Assembly (NCBI RefSeq): GCF_019263805.1
Contig: NZ_CP079195.1
Location: forward strand, 3,521,001 to 3,585,000
Source of the DNA: Polaribacter sp. NJDZ03
GTDB lineage: Bacteria; Bacteroidota; Bacteroidia; Flavobacteriales; Flavobacteriaceae
DNA length: 64,000 nt
Direction: 5' to 3'
Shown: positions 1-9,478 of the stretch, one piece after another
Layout of the letters: every line of letters begins with the position of its first letter
Numbering within the stretch: position 1 is the stretch's first letter
Program-made: the position numbers and the translations under genes
The notes under the pieces: generated by a model
What the model saw: the letters and a program-made list of their open reading frames with translations, nothing else
What the model was told of the DNA's origin: nothing
Databases searched by the model: none

Positions 1-884
1 ATAAAATAGCTGAATACGGTTTTACAAAACCAATTGGTTTTCAGATAAAAGGAGAAGGGAAACCTTACATACCAAATCCAAAAGATAAAGAATGGAGTAA
101 AATTTCATTAGAATGGATGTCTTGGGGATATGGTATTTCTATAACACCAATGCAAACGTTAATGTTTTATAATGCTATTGCAAACAATGGTGTAATGGTA
201 AAACCAAGATTTGTAAAAGAATTAAGAAAAGAAGATAAGGTTGAAAAGGTTTTTAAAACAGAGGTTTTAAATCCGAAAATAGCTTCTGATGAGACTTTAA
301 GTAAGTTAAAAAAGGTATTGGAAAACGTAGTGGAAAAAGGTACGGGTAGAGGTATTTATTCTCCTAATTTTTCTATGGCTGGTAAAACCGGTACTGCTAA
401 AAAATATGTTCCTAGAACTAAAAATAGTAAAGGTGAGTGGGAAGGCGGTTTTTATTCAAGTAAACGTTATGTAGCTTCTTTTGCTGGTTTTTTTCCTGCG
501 GATAATCCAAAATACTCTTGTATTGTAGTTATTCATGACCCAAAGAAAAAGAAAGGATATTACGGGGCAACAGTTGCTGGACCTGTTTTTAAGGAAATTG
601 CACAGAAGATTTATACAACAACTCCTATAGATAATCAATCTGTGGATGATAAAATAGAATTTGCAGCTATAGATAAAGAGTATTTAGATTTTGATAAAGA
701 AATAAATAAGGAGTATCAAGAGGTTCCAGATGTTAGAGGGATGTCTGGTATGGATGCTTTGGCTTTGTTAGAAAACATCGGATTAAAGGTACAGTTTACA
801 GGTGTTGGTAAAGTGAAGTCTCAATCACTAAGAAAAGGAGAGAAATTAGTTAAAGGACGAACCATTATTTTAAAACTTTCATAA
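1..884 (+). CDS. ftsI: Penicillin-binding protein FtsI/PBP3, C-terminal part (5' truncated by window edge)
   Basis: This is the C-terminal part of the septal peptidoglycan transpeptidase that cross-links new wall at the division site. The reading frame is open from base 3, so the gene enters from outside the window. Visible parts are the end of the transpeptidase domain with the KTGT active-site motif (codons at 384-395) and one PASTA domain from about 723 (VPDVRGMSGMDAL) to the stop at 882. The SxxK and SxN motifs must lie upstream. It heads the dcw cluster and murE follows directly. A downstream ATG at 117 is internal and not the start. Identification is firm from motifs and neighbours. Confidence 0.93.
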   Translation, partial: KIAEYGFTKPIGFQIKGEGKPYIPNPKDKEWSKISLEWMSWGYGISITPMQTLMFYNAIANNGVMVKPRFVKELRKEDKVEKVFKTEVLNPKIASDETLSKLKKVLENVVEKGTGRGIYSPNFSMAGKTGTAKKYVPRTKNSKGEWEGGFYSSKRYVASFAGFFPADNPKYSCIVVIHDPKKKKGYYGATVAGPVFKEIAQKIYTTTPIDNQSVDDKIEFAAIDKEYLDFDKEINKEYQEVPDVRGMSGMDALALLENIGLKVQFTGVGKVKSQSLRKGEKLVKGRTIILKLS

Positions 885-885
885 A

Positions 886-2352
886 CTGAAGAATTTAAAA
901 GACATATTATATCAGGTTGCTATTGATCAAGTATTTGGAGGTACAAATATTGATATAAATGCTGTTGTTTTCGATTCTAGAAAAATTGAAAAGAATGACG
1001 TTTTTATTGCTCAAAAGGGAGTTTCAGTAGATGGTCATTTATATATTGAAAAAGCCATTAGTTTAGGTGCAGTTGCAATTATTTGTGAAGATTTTCCTGC
1101 GGATAAAAAAACAGGAATTACATATATTCAGGTTGCAGATGCGAATGTTGCTTTGGCGATAATGGCGTCTAATTTTTATGAAAATCCGTCAAAAAAGATG
1201 CCTTTAGTAGGTGTTACGGGTACAAATGGAAAAACTACGATCGCATCACTTTTGTATCAATTATTTAAAAAAGCAGGTTATAAAGTAGGTTTGCTTTCAA
1301 CAGTAAAAATTTTGGTTGATGATGTTGAGTTTAAAGCAACGCATACAACTCCAGATTCTGTGACTATCAACAGTTATTTAGATAAAATGATTGATGCAGG
1401 TGTAGATTATTGTTTTATGGAAGTGAGTTCTCATGGAATTCATCAGAAAAGAACAGAGGGATTAACGTTTGCTGGTGGAATTTTTACAAACCTATCGCAC
1501 GATCATTTAGATTATCATAAAACGTTTGCAGAATACAGGGATGTAAAGAAAGTGTTTTTTGACTCATTGCCTAAATCTGCATTTGCGCTTACCAATATCG
1601 ATGATAAAAATGGCGACTTTATGTTGCAAAATACGAAAGCAAAAAAAGTGACTTATGCTTTAAAAACATTAGCAGATTATAAAGCTAAGATTTTAGAGAA
1701 GCAGTTTTCGGGTACACTTTTAAAAATAAATGAAACAGAAGTTTGGACTAAGTTAATCGGTCAGTTTAACGCATCTAACTTATTAGCAATTTTTGCAACA
1801 GCAGAATTGTTAGGATTAGAGAAATTAGAAATTTTAACAATTATCAGTCAGTTAGAAAATGTAAGTGGTCGTTTTGAGTATGTTATATCAGAAGATGGAG
1901 TTACGGCAATTGTAGATTATGCACATACGCCAGATGCTTTAAAAAATGTACTAGAAACCATTAATGATATTAGAACTGGTAATGAAAAACTGATAACAGT
2001 TGTTGGTTGTGGTGGCGACAGAGATGTTACTAAAAGACCAAAAATGGCACATATTGCTTCTCAGTTAAGTAGTCAGGCGATTTTTACATCAGATAATCCT
2101 AGAACGGAAAACGCACAGACTATTTTAGATGAAATGGAAGTAGGTATTGCTGCTGAAAATTATAAAAAAACATTGTCAATTTTAGACAGAAGACAAGCAA
2201 TAAAAACTGCGTGTAAGTTTTCTGAAAGTGGAGATATTATACTAATAGCAGGAAAAGGACATGAAAATTATCAAGAAATTAATGGAGTGAGAACTCATTT
2301 TGATGATTTAGAAGAAGTAAAGAACTGTTTCAAGCAATTAAAAAATAATTAA
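886..2352 (+). CDS. murE: UDP-N-acetylmuramoyl-L-alanyl-D-glutamate--2,6-diaminopimelate ligase, CTG start
   Basis: This cytoplasmic Mur ligase adds meso-diaminopimelate to UDP-MurNAc-L-Ala-D-Glu. The ATP loop [10 protein letters not shown] and the DNPR motif (about residues 403-406), which selects meso-DAP, are present. The first in-frame ATG is at 1153, but the frame is open and Mur-like from 886 ([18 protein letters not shown], then [15 protein letters not shown]). An in-frame stop at 871 limits the start to 874 or later. The only plausible initiator is CTG at 886, one base after the ftsI stop, giving 488 residues, the usual MurE length. Starting at 1153 would delete the N-terminal UDP-binding domain. 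The identity is certain; the CTG start is inferred. Confidence 0.93.
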   Translation: MKNLKDILYQVAIDQVFGGTNIDINAVVFDSRKIEKNDVFIAQKGVSVDGHLYIEKAISLGAVAIICEDFPADKKTGITYIQVADANVALAIMASNFYENPSKKMPLVGVTGTNGKTTIASLLYQLFKKAGYKVGLLSTVKILVDDVEFKATHTTPDSVTINSYLDKMIDAGVDYCFMEVSSHGIHQKRTEGLTFAGGIFTNLSHDHLDYHKTFAEYRDVKKVFFDSLPKSAFALTNIDDKNGDFMLQNTKAKKVTYALKTLADYKAKILEKQFSGTLLKINETEVWTKLIGQFNASNLLAIFATAELLGLEKLEILTIISQLENVSGRFEYVISEDGVTAIVDYAHTPDALKNVLETINDIRTGNEKLITVVGCGGDRDVTKRPKMAHIASQLSSQAIFTSDNPRTENAQTILDEMEVGIAAENYKKTLSILDRRQAIKTACKFSESGDIILIAGKGHENYQEINGVRTHFDDLEEVKNCFKQLKNN

Positions 2353-2354
2353 GA

Positions 2355-3581
2355 ATGCTATATTATTTATTTGAATATTTAAAAAATATAATGGATTTCC
2401 CTGGTGCTGGATTGTTTCAGTTTATCACATTTAGAGCAGCGGGAGCTTTTATTTTATCATTATTAATTTCAACAATTTATGGTAGAAGAATTATAGATTT
2501 TTTAAGAAACCAGCAAGTAGGAGAAACTGTAAGAGATTTAGGTTTAGATGGGCAGAAACAAAAAACGGGTACGCCAACAATGGGAGGTGTTATTATCATT
2601 TTAGCAACATTAATTCCGGTTTTGTTATTAGCTAAATTAGATAATGTCTATGTAATTTTATTAATTATTACTACCGTTTGGATGGGATTAATTGGTTTTC
2701 TAGACGATTATATAAAAGTTTTCAAAAAAGATAAAGGCGGTTTAAGCGGTAAGTTTAAAGTCTTAGGTCAGGTTGGTTTAGGTGTTATTGTAGGTTCTAT
2801 GTTATATTTTAATGATGGAGTTACCATAAAAGAGCAATTACCAAAAGAGCAGCAAATAGTAAATAAGGATGGACGAAAAATTGTTTTTGGAGAAGCGCAT
2901 AAATCTACTAAGACTACGGTTCCATTTTTTAAAGACAATGAGTTAGAGTATTCGAAAGCCTTCAGTTTTTTAGGTGATGGATACGAGAAGTATGGATGGA
3001 TTGTTTTCATTTTTGTAACTGTTTTTATTGTGACAGGAATTTCAAATGGTGCCAATTTAACAGATGGAATTGATGGTTTAGCTACCGGTTCATCTGCCAT
3101 AATAGTGTTAACCTTAGCGGTGTTTGCATGGGTTTCTGGGAATATCATTTTTGCAGATTACTTAGATGTTATGTACATACCAGATTCTGGAGAAATGACT
3201 GTTTTTATATTGGCGTTTGCAGGAGCGTTAATTGGTTTTCTGTGGTACAATACCTATCCAGCTCAGGTTTTTATGGGAGATACGGGAAGTTTAACAATTG
3301 GTGGAATTATAGCGGTTATTGCAATTGCCATTCGTAAGGAATTATTGTTGCCAATTTTAGCAGGAATATTTGTGGTGGAAAACCTTTCTGTAATTATGCA
3401 AGTTTCTTGGTTTAAATACACAAAAAAGAAGTTTGGAGAAGGAAGAAGAATTTTTAAAATGGCGCCTTTACATCATCATTATCAAAAATTAAATTATCAC
3501 GAAAGTAAAATTGTAGTCCGTTTTTGGATTGTAGGAATTTTACTAGCAGTATTTACAATTGTTACTTTAAAATTAAGATAA
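2355..3581 (+). CDS. mraY: Phospho-N-acetylmuramoyl-pentapeptide-transferase
   Basis: This polytopic inner-membrane enzyme transfers phospho-MurNAc-pentapeptide to undecaprenyl phosphate to make lipid I. Family motifs seen are the [11 protein letters not shown] segment, the Asp pair in [31 protein letters not shown] and the His-rich [10 protein letters not shown] loop. At 408 residues it is longer than the E. coli enzyme (about 360). The extra length is a loop of about 50 residues after the third or fourth membrane segment, as in other Bacteroidota. The ATG lies two bases after the murE stop and murD begins directly after the mraY stop, so the genes are translationally packed. Confidence 0.96.
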   Translation: MLYYLFEYLKNIMDFPGAGLFQFITFRAAGAFILSLLISTIYGRRIIDFLRNQQVGETVRDLGLDGQKQKTGTPTMGGVIIILATLIPVLLLAKLDNVYVILLIITTVWMGLIGFLDDYIKVFKKDKGGLSGKFKVLGQVGLGVIVGSMLYFNDGVTIKEQLPKEQQIVNKDGRKIVFGEAHKSTKTTVPFFKDNELEYSKAFSFLGDGYEKYGWIVFIFVTVFIVTGISNGANLTDGIDGLATGSSAIIVLTLAVFAWVSGNIIFADYLDVMYIPDSGEMTVFILAFAGALIGFLWYNTYPAQVFMGDTGSLTIGGIIAVIAIAIRKELLLPILAGIFVVENLSVIMQVSWFKYTKKKFGEGRRIFKMAPLHHHYQKLNYHESKIVVRFWIVGILLAVFTIVTLKLR

Positions 3582-4916
3582 ATGAAAAGACTTGTAATTC
3601 TTGGTGGAGGAGAAAGTGGTGTTGGTACAGCGCTTTTAGGTAAACAAAAGGGATACGAGATCTTTGTTTCAGATAAAAATAAAATAGCAAAAGAGTATAA
3701 AGAAGTTCTTTTAAATAACGAGATCGATTTTGAGGAAAATCAGCATACAGAAAGCAAAATTTTAAATGCAGATGTAGTGATGAAAAGTCCTGGAATTCCA
3801 GATACGGTTGCTTTAATTCAGCAATTAAAAGAAAATTCAATTCCTGTTATTTCAGAAATTGAATTTGCAGCGCAGTTTACAGCCGCAACAATTGTAGGGA
3901 TTACAGGTTCTAATGGAAAAACAACGACCACATTATTACTGCATCATATTTTAAAGAAAGCAGGATTAAATGTAGGTGTTGCAGGTAATATTGGAGACAG
4001 TTTTGCGCAACAAGTAGCTGAAGAATCTTATGAAAACTATGTGTTAGAATTAAGTAGTTTTCAGTTAGACGGAATAGAAAATTTTAATAGTCATATTGCA
4101 ATTTTAACAAATATTACACCAGATCATTTAGATAGGTACGAATACGATTTTAATAAATATATAGATTCAAAATTTAGAATCACAAAGAATCAGACAGCAA
4201 CCGATTATTTAATTTATGATGCAGATGATGAGGCAATCAATAATTGGTTAAAAGAACATAAAACAAGCGCGAAATTAGTTCCGTTTTCGCTTGAAAAAGA
4301 ATTAGAGTATGGAGCGTATATCAAAGACAACAATATTATTATCAATATAAATAAAGACAAAATTAACATGCCGTTATCAACTTTATCAGTAAAAGGAAAA
4401 CACAATACAAAAAATGCTATGGCAGCTACTATGGCAGCTCAATTGTTAAAAGCTAGAAAGCAAGTTATAATAGAGAGTTTAGAAGATTTTGAAGGAGCAG
4501 AGCATCGCTTAGAAAATGTAGCAAAAGTTAGAGGCGTAGAGTATATAAATGATTCTAAAGCTACTAATGTAAACGCAACGTATTATGCGTTAGAATGCAT
4601 GGAGAAAACCACTGTTTGGATTGTTGGTGGTGTAGATAAAGGGAACGATTATAATGATTTGTTGCCTTTGGTAAGAGAAAAAGTAAAAGCAATTGTTTGC
4701 TTAGGTATTGATAACGATAAAATTAAAAACACTTTTGGTAATGTGGTAGATATTATAGTAGAAACTGCAGGGGCAGAAGAAGCTGTAAAAGTATCTCACA
4801 AATTAGCAGAAAGTGGAGAAGCTGTTTTATTGTCGCCAGCATGTGCAAGTTTCGATTTGTTTGATAATTATGAAGATAGAGGTCGTCAATTTAAGAAGGC
4901 AGTAAGAAGTTTATAA
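3582..4916 (+). CDS. murD: UDP-N-acetylmuramoylalanine--D-glutamate ligase
   Basis: This cytoplasmic ATP-dependent ligase adds D-glutamate to UDP-MurNAc-L-Ala. The N-terminal UDP-binding fold starts MKRLVILGGGESGVG. The ATP loop GITGSNGKTTT is at about residues 106-116, and NDSKATN and HRLENV follow in the central and C-terminal domains. The length of 444 residues is normal. The start codon abuts the mraY stop. The 79-base gap that follows, before ftsW, is the longest in this part of the cluster and shows no convincing terminator. Confidence 0.96.
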   Translation: MKRLVILGGGESGVGTALLGKQKGYEIFVSDKNKIAKEYKEVLLNNEIDFEENQHTESKILNADVVMKSPGIPDTVALIQQLKENSIPVISEIEFAAQFTAATIVGITGSNGKTTTTLLLHHILKKAGLNVGVAGNIGDSFAQQVAEESYENYVLELSSFQLDGIENFNSHIAILTNITPDHLDRYEYDFNKYIDSKFRITKNQTATDYLIYDADDEAINNWLKEHKTSAKLVPFSLEKELEYGAYIKDNNIIININKDKINMPLSTLSVKGKHNTKNAMAATMAAQLLKARKQVIIESLEDFEGAEHRLENVAKVRGVEYINDSKATNVNATYYALECMEKTTVWIVGGVDKGNDYNDLLPLVREKVKAIVCLGIDNDKIKNTFGNVVDIIVETAGAEEAVKVSHKLAESGEAVLLSPACASFDLFDNYEDRGRQFKKAVRSL

Positions 4917-4995
4917 AAATTGTTTATTCGTGTAATTATTTATGCGTATAATTATAAGGTAAAGTTTAATATTTTAGAAATTTAAGTACTATTTA

Positions 4996-6180
4996 ATGAA
5001 AACCATTTTTCAATATATAAAAGGAGATAAAACCATTTGGGCAATTGTTGCTATTTTGGCAATATTCTCATTTATGCCAGTTTATAGCGCAAGCACAAAC
5101 TTGGAGTATGTTGTTGGTTCTGGTTCTTCTTTTGGGTATTTGATAAAGCATATTGTGTTGTTAATAATGGGTTTTGCTATTATTTACGGAGTTCACAAAG
5201 TGCCTTATCGATTTTTCTCTGGTGGCTCAGTTATCATGCTTCCTGTAATTGTCTTTTTATTGATTTATACGCTGTCTCAGGGTACAACAATTGGGGGAGC
5301 AAATGCAAGTAGATGGATTAGTATTGGAGGAATTGGTTTTCAAACCTCTACTTTGGCAGGTTTAGTGTTAATGGTTTATGTAGCAAGGTATTTGTCTAAG
5401 AATAAGGATAACACAATTGGTTTTAAAGATAGTTTATGGCAATTATGGTTGCCAGTTGCAGTTGTTTTAGTCTTAATTTTACCAGCAAACTTTTCTACAA
5501 CAGCCATTATTTTTACCATGATTTTAATTGTAACTTTTATTGGTGGTTATCCAGTTAAGTACTTAGGATTTATAATAGGAGCAGGAATTGGTTTGTTGTT
5601 AATTTTTATTTTAGCAGCCAAAGCATTTCCAGATTTAATGCCAAATAGAGTGCAAACTTGGGAAAACAGAATCGCTAGTTTTTCTGATGATGACGGCAAG
5701 GAGCAATATCAAGTAGAGAAAGCAAAAATAGCAATTGCTATGGGAGAAACATTTGGTGTTGGTCCGGGTAAAAGTGTTCAAAAGAATTTTTTACCACAAT
5801 CTACATCAGATTTTATTTTTGCAATAATTGTAGAAGAATATGGCTTAGTTGGTGGATTTTTAATAGTATCCATCTATTTTATTTTACTGTTTAGAATTTT
5901 TGTAGTCATTAGAAAAACAACTACAATTTTTGGCACGTTGTTAGTGTTGGGAGTTGGACTTCCAATCATTTTTCAAGCTTCCATAAATATGGCAGTTGCA
6001 ACTAATTTATTCCCGGTAACGGGGCAAACTTTACCGCTAATTAGTAGTGGTGGTACTTCTATTTGGATGACCTGTTTTGCATTAGGGATGATTTTAAGTG
6101 TAAGTGCTTCCAAAGAAGAAACAGAAGAAGATATTTTAGATGATAACCCTTTAAACATACTTCATGAAACACTCGATTAA
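4996..6180 (+). CDS. ftsW: SEDS-family lipid II polymerase FtsW
   Basis: This polytopic membrane glycosyltransferase of the SEDS family polymerises lipid II at the septum together with the FtsI at the start of the cluster. There are about ten hydrophobic segments. The conserved late motif [23 protein letters not shown] is present and a short acidic tail follows. A position between murD and murG argues for FtsW rather than RodA. The last 17 bases overlap the start of murG. Confidence 0.93.
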   Translation: MKTIFQYIKGDKTIWAIVAILAIFSFMPVYSASTNLEYVVGSGSSFGYLIKHIVLLIMGFAIIYGVHKVPYRFFSGGSVIMLPVIVFLLIYTLSQGTTIGGANASRWISIGGIGFQTSTLAGLVLMVYVARYLSKNKDNTIGFKDSLWQLWLPVAVVLVLILPANFSTTAIIFTMILIVTFIGGYPVKYLGFIIGAGIGLLLIFILAAKAFPDLMPNRVQTWENRIASFSDDDGKEQYQVEKAKIAIAMGETFGVGPGKSVQKNFLPQSTSDFIFAIIVEEYGLVGGFLIVSIYFILLFRIFVVIRKTTTIFGTLLVLGVGLPIIFQASINMAVATNLFPVTGQTLPLISSGGTSIWMTCFALGMILSVSASKEETEEDILDDNPLNILHETLD

Positions 6181-7264
6181 TATATTAATCTCTGGAGGAG
6201 GTACAGGAGGACACATTTATCCTGCTATTGCTATTGCAAACGAATTAAAGTTGCGTTACCCAAATGCAAAATTTTTATTTGTAGGCGCAAAGGATAAAAT
6301 GGAAATGGAAAAAGTTCCGCAAGCGGGATATGAAATAAAAGGATTGTGGATTTCTGGAATACAAAGAAGGTTAACTATAGACAATTTGTCTTTTCCTTTT
6401 AAGTTGATCAGTAGTTTATGGAATGCTTCTAAGATTATTAGAAAATTTAAACCAGATGTAGCAATTGGTACAGGTGGTTTTGCAAGTGGGCCAACTTTAA
6501 TAATGGCTAATAGAAAAGGGATTCCTACTTTAATACAAGAACAGAATTCGTTTCCTGGAATTACCAATAAATTATTAAGTAAAAAAGCGCACAAAATTTG
6601 TGTTGCTTATGATAATTTAGAACGTTTTTTTCCTGCTGATAAAATTGTAAAAACAGGAAACCCTGTTCGTCAAGATTTATTATCTATTCATTCTAAAACA
6701 GCCGAAGGAAAACTGTTTTTTAAATTAGAAAAAGAGCAAAAAACTATTTTAGTTTTAGGAGGTAGTTTAGGAGCAAGAAAAATTAATCAATTGGTAGAAG
6801 CTAATCTAGAATTCTTTAAAAAACAAGGCGTTCAGGTTATTTGGCAATGTGGTAAATTATATTTTGAAGAATATAAAAAATTCAACGAAATAGAAGGTGT
6901 TCAGGTGTATCAGTTTTTAAATAGAATGGATTTTGCCTACGCTGCATCGGATATTATTATTTCTAGAGCAGGTGCAAGTTCGGTTTCAGAATTGTGTATT
7001 GTAGGTAAGCCGGTATTGTTTATTCCTTCACCAAATGTTTCGGAAGATCATCAAACAAAAAATGCAAAGTCAATTGCAGATAAACATGGTGCAATTTTGT
7101 TAAAAGAAAGTGAATTAGAGTCGTTTCCAATCGTTTTTGAAACATTATTAAAAGATAAAGGAAAACAAAGTAATTTATCTGAAAATATAAAAGAATTAGC
7201 GCTTCCAGGAGCAACAACAGCTATTGTTAATGAAGTAGAAAAATTATTAAATAGCCCATCTTAA
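6164..7264 (+). CDS. murG: UDP-N-acetylglucosamine--lipid I transferase; last residues supplied by a repeat
   Basis: This membrane-associated GT28 glycosyltransferase converts lipid I to lipid II. It has the glycine-rich loop [11 protein letters not shown] at residues 10-20 and the UDP-GlcNAc region [11 protein letters not shown]. Its 366 residues are the usual length. The final codons for Ser-Pro-Ser and the stop lie inside the left arm of a palindromic repeat starting at 7253, so the native C-terminus has been slightly altered. The start overlaps ftsW by 17 bases. Confidence 0.95.
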   Translation: MKHSINILISGGGTGGHIYPAIAIANELKLRYPNAKFLFVGAKDKMEMEKVPQAGYEIKGLWISGIQRRLTIDNLSFPFKLISSLWNASKIIRKFKPDVAIGTGGFASGPTLIMANRKGIPTLIQEQNSFPGITNKLLSKKAHKICVAYDNLERFFPADKIVKTGNPVRQDLLSIHSKTAEGKLFFKLEKEQKTILVLGGSLGARKINQLVEANLEFFKKQGVQVIWQCGKLYFEEYKKFNEIEGVQVYQFLNRMDFAYAASDIIISRAGASSVSELCIVGKPVLFIPSPNVSEDHQTKNAKSIADKHGAILLKESELESFPIVFETLLKDKGKQSNLSENIKELALPGATTAIVNEVEKLLNSPS

Positions 7265-7425
7265 TCTTCCCAAAGGGAAGAAATATGATTGTGAAATCTG
7301 TGAGAGAAAGCGAAGTGAAAATTTGAAAATAAAGAGATATAAATATTTAAATAGTAAAATTGATAAATAGAAAAATACATAACAGTGAGCAAGTCCTTCC
7401 CTTTGGGAAGGATTTAGGATGGGCT
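7253..7425. repeat. Inverted-repeat element spanning the murG-murC junction
   Basis: The left arm at 7253-7280 (begins AGCCCATCTTAATC, ends CCCAAAGGGAAG) is nearly the reverse complement of the right arm at 7396-7425 (begins CTTCCCTTTGGGAAGG, ends GGATGGGCT), with two gap positions and a few mismatches. About 115 AT-rich bases separate them. Each arm contains its own small palindrome around CCCAAAGGG. There is no transposase. The left arm carries the murG stop codon and the right arm lies in frame inside murC. It resembles the short palindromic interspersed elements common in Flavobacteriaceae; the exact family is not known to me. Confidence 0.8.
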
Positions 7426-8757
7426 TATATTTATTTTGTCGGAATTGGAGGCATAGGAATGAGTGCAATTGCTCGTTACTTTGCGTCTAATGGGAAAAGT
7501 GTGGCTGGTTATGATAAAACTGCAACTCAAATTACTTTAGATTTAGAAGATTTGGGTGCTGAAATTCATTTTGAAGATGCTGTAAAAAATATTCCTATTT
7601 CATTTTTAGATAGTAAAAAAACGTTGGTAGTGTATACGCCTGCCGTTTCTAAAAATCATGCTGAACTAAGTTATTTTTTAGATAATGGCTTTACAGTTTT
7701 AAAAAGAGCTGAAATTTTAGGGAAAATAACGGAAACAACTTTCTGTTTAGCGGTTGCGGGGACACATGGTAAAACTACGACTTCTGCTATTTTAGGTCAT
7801 ATTATGAATACAGTTAATGCGACTTCCTTTTTAGGTGGAATTGCAGAAAACTATAATTCTAACCTAATTTTAGGGGATGATAAAGTAAGCGTTGTAGAAG
7901 CAGATGAGTTTGATCGATCTTTCTTAAAACTGAGTCCTAATATTGCATGTGTAACCTCTATGGATGCAGATCATTTAGATATTTATGGAGACTCAGAAGC
8001 TTTAAACGAATCGTTTGTTGAGTTTACGAACAAAGTAGAAAACACGTTAATTGTTGCAAAAGGCTTGCCTTTAGAGGGCTTGACGTATGCTGTTAATGAA
8101 GCTGCAGATTATGTCGCATTCAATTTAAAAATAGAAAGCGGTAAATATATTTTTGATGTGAAAACACCTTCATCAGAAATAAAAAATATTGAATTTCATT
8201 TACCAGGTCAGCATAATGTGATGAATGCATTGGCGGCAATAGCTATGGCAGATGTTTATGGAATTTCGTTATCGGTAATTAAAGAACGATTATCAACTTT
8301 TAAAGGAGTAAAACGAAGATTTTCGTATAAAATCAAAACAAATGATTTTGTATTGATTGATGATTATGCACATCATCCAACAGCAATAAATGCTGTAGAG
8401 AGTTCTGTTAGAGAAATGTACCCTAACGAAAAAGTGTTGGTTGTTTTTCAGCCACATTTGTTTTCTAGAACAAAAGATTTTATTGAAGATTTTGCATCTG
8501 CATTATCAAAATTCGATGAGGTTTTATTGTTAGATATTTATCCTGCAAGAGAAGAACCAATTGCCGGAGTAGACTCTGAATGGTTATTAAATAAAGTTGT
8601 TTGTAAGAATAAAAAACTGACTAAAAAAAATAATTTAATAAAAGATATTAATAATTCATCAGCAAAAGTAGTTGTAATGTTAGGTGCGGGAGATATTGGA
8701 GTGATGGTAAATGAAGTAGAAAAAGAACTTTTAAAAGCGATGGAAAATGAAGTTTAA
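7360..8757 (+). CDS. murC: UDP-N-acetylmuramate--L-alanine ligase with repeat-encoded N-terminal insert, TTG start
   Basis: This cytoplasmic Mur ligase adds L-Ala to UDP-MurNAc. The UDP loop YFVGIGGIGMSAIARYF, the ATP loop AGTHGKTTTSAIL and DDYAHHPTAI are intact. The frame is closed by a stop at 7348, and no ATG lies before the UDP loop, so TTG at 7360 is the best start. That yields INRKIHN, which matches the usual start of the family, then about 15 extra residues (SEQVLPFGKDLGWAYI) before the UDP loop. Residues 13-22 of this insert are read from the right arm of the palindromic element. The last 11 bases overlap ftsQ. Function is very likely retained because the gene appears to be the only copy in a complete cluster. 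Confidence 0.92.
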   Translation: MINRKIHNSEQVLPFGKDLGWAYIYFVGIGGIGMSAIARYFASNGKSVAGYDKTATQITLDLEDLGAEIHFEDAVKNIPISFLDSKKTLVVYTPAVSKNHAELSYFLDNGFTVLKRAEILGKITETTFCLAVAGTHGKTTTSAILGHIMNTVNATSFLGGIAENYNSNLILGDDKVSVVEADEFDRSFLKLSPNIACVTSMDADHLDIYGDSEALNESFVEFTNKVENTLIVAKGLPLEGLTYAVNEAADYVAFNLKIESGKYIFDVKTPSSEIKNIEFHLPGQHNVMNALAAIAMADVYGISLSVIKERLSTFKGVKRRFSYKIKTNDFVLIDDYAHHPTAINAVESSVREMYPNEKVLVVFQPHLFSRTKDFIEDFASALSKFDEVLLLDIYPAREEPIAGVDSEWLLNKVVCKNKKLTKKNNLIKDINNSSAKVVVMLGAGDIGVMVNEVEKELLKAMENEV

Positions 8758-9472
8758 GAAGTTTTTTAAATACATAGCATTCCTTTTGTTAATAGGTGGT
8801 TTGGGCTTTTTATCTAGTTTTTCTGAAAAAAGAAATTTGAATAAAAAAGTAACAGATATTATTATAGAATTTGAGGCTGGAGACAATCAATTTTTAACAC
8901 ATTCTATGGTTGATAAATTGTTAATACAAAATGATACAACTGTGAAAAACCAAGCGAAATCTGTGATAAATTTATACAGTTTGGAAAAAACGGTTTCTGA
9001 AAACCCTTATGTTGAAAATGCAGCAGTATTTTTAACCATATCGGGCACCCTAAAAACAATCATAAAACAGCGTACACCTGTTGCAAGAATTATAAATAAA
9101 AAAGATTCTTATTATGTTGATAAACAAGGTGTAAAGATACCTTTATCTAGTAATTTTTCAGCAAGAGTAATGCTGGTTTCTGGTGTTAAAAAAGAGGAGG
9201 AAGTTAAAGAAATATTACCATTAATATCCTTTATTTTAGAGGATGATTTTTTGCGAAAAGAAGTCGTGGGAATAGAGAAATTTGACGATGGTGAGTATCA
9301 ATTTTCCGTGAGAAGTGGAAATTATAAAATTGATTTTGGAAAATTATCTGAAATTGATGTGAAATTTAAGAAGTTAAAAGCGTTTTATAACAAGACATTT
9401 GAAGATAAAACGATTGAAGAATACAAAACGATTAATTTAAAATATCACAACCAAGTTGTGTGCGCAAAATAA
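8747..9472 (+). CDS. ftsQ: Cell division protein FtsQ
   Basis: This is a divisome scaffold with a short cytoplasmic start, one membrane segment (about residues 9-26, YIAFLLLIGGLGFLSSF) and a periplasmic part of about 210 residues. Sequence similarity to proteobacterial FtsQ is low, as is usual in Bacteroidota. The call rests on topology, size (241 residues) and the place between murC and ftsA. It overlaps the end of murC by 11 bases and ends six bases before ftsA. Confidence 0.88.
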   Translation: MKFKKFFKYIAFLLLIGGLGFLSSFSEKRNLNKKVTDIIIEFEAGDNQFLTHSMVDKLLIQNDTTVKNQAKSVINLYSLEKTVSENPYVENAAVFLTISGTLKTIIKQRTPVARIINKKDSYYVDKQGVKIPLSSNFSARVMLVSGVKKEEEVKEILPLISFILEDDFLRKEVVGIEKFDDGEYQFSVRSGNYKIDFGKLSEIDVKFKKLKAFYNKTFEDKTIEEYKTINLKYHNQVVCAK

Positions 9473-9478
9473 ATCAAA

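Noticed and set aside
7253..7425. A miniature transposable element (MITE) with a transposase partner
   Set aside because: The inverted arms fit, but no target-site duplication or transposase could be shown, so only a palindromic repeat element is called.
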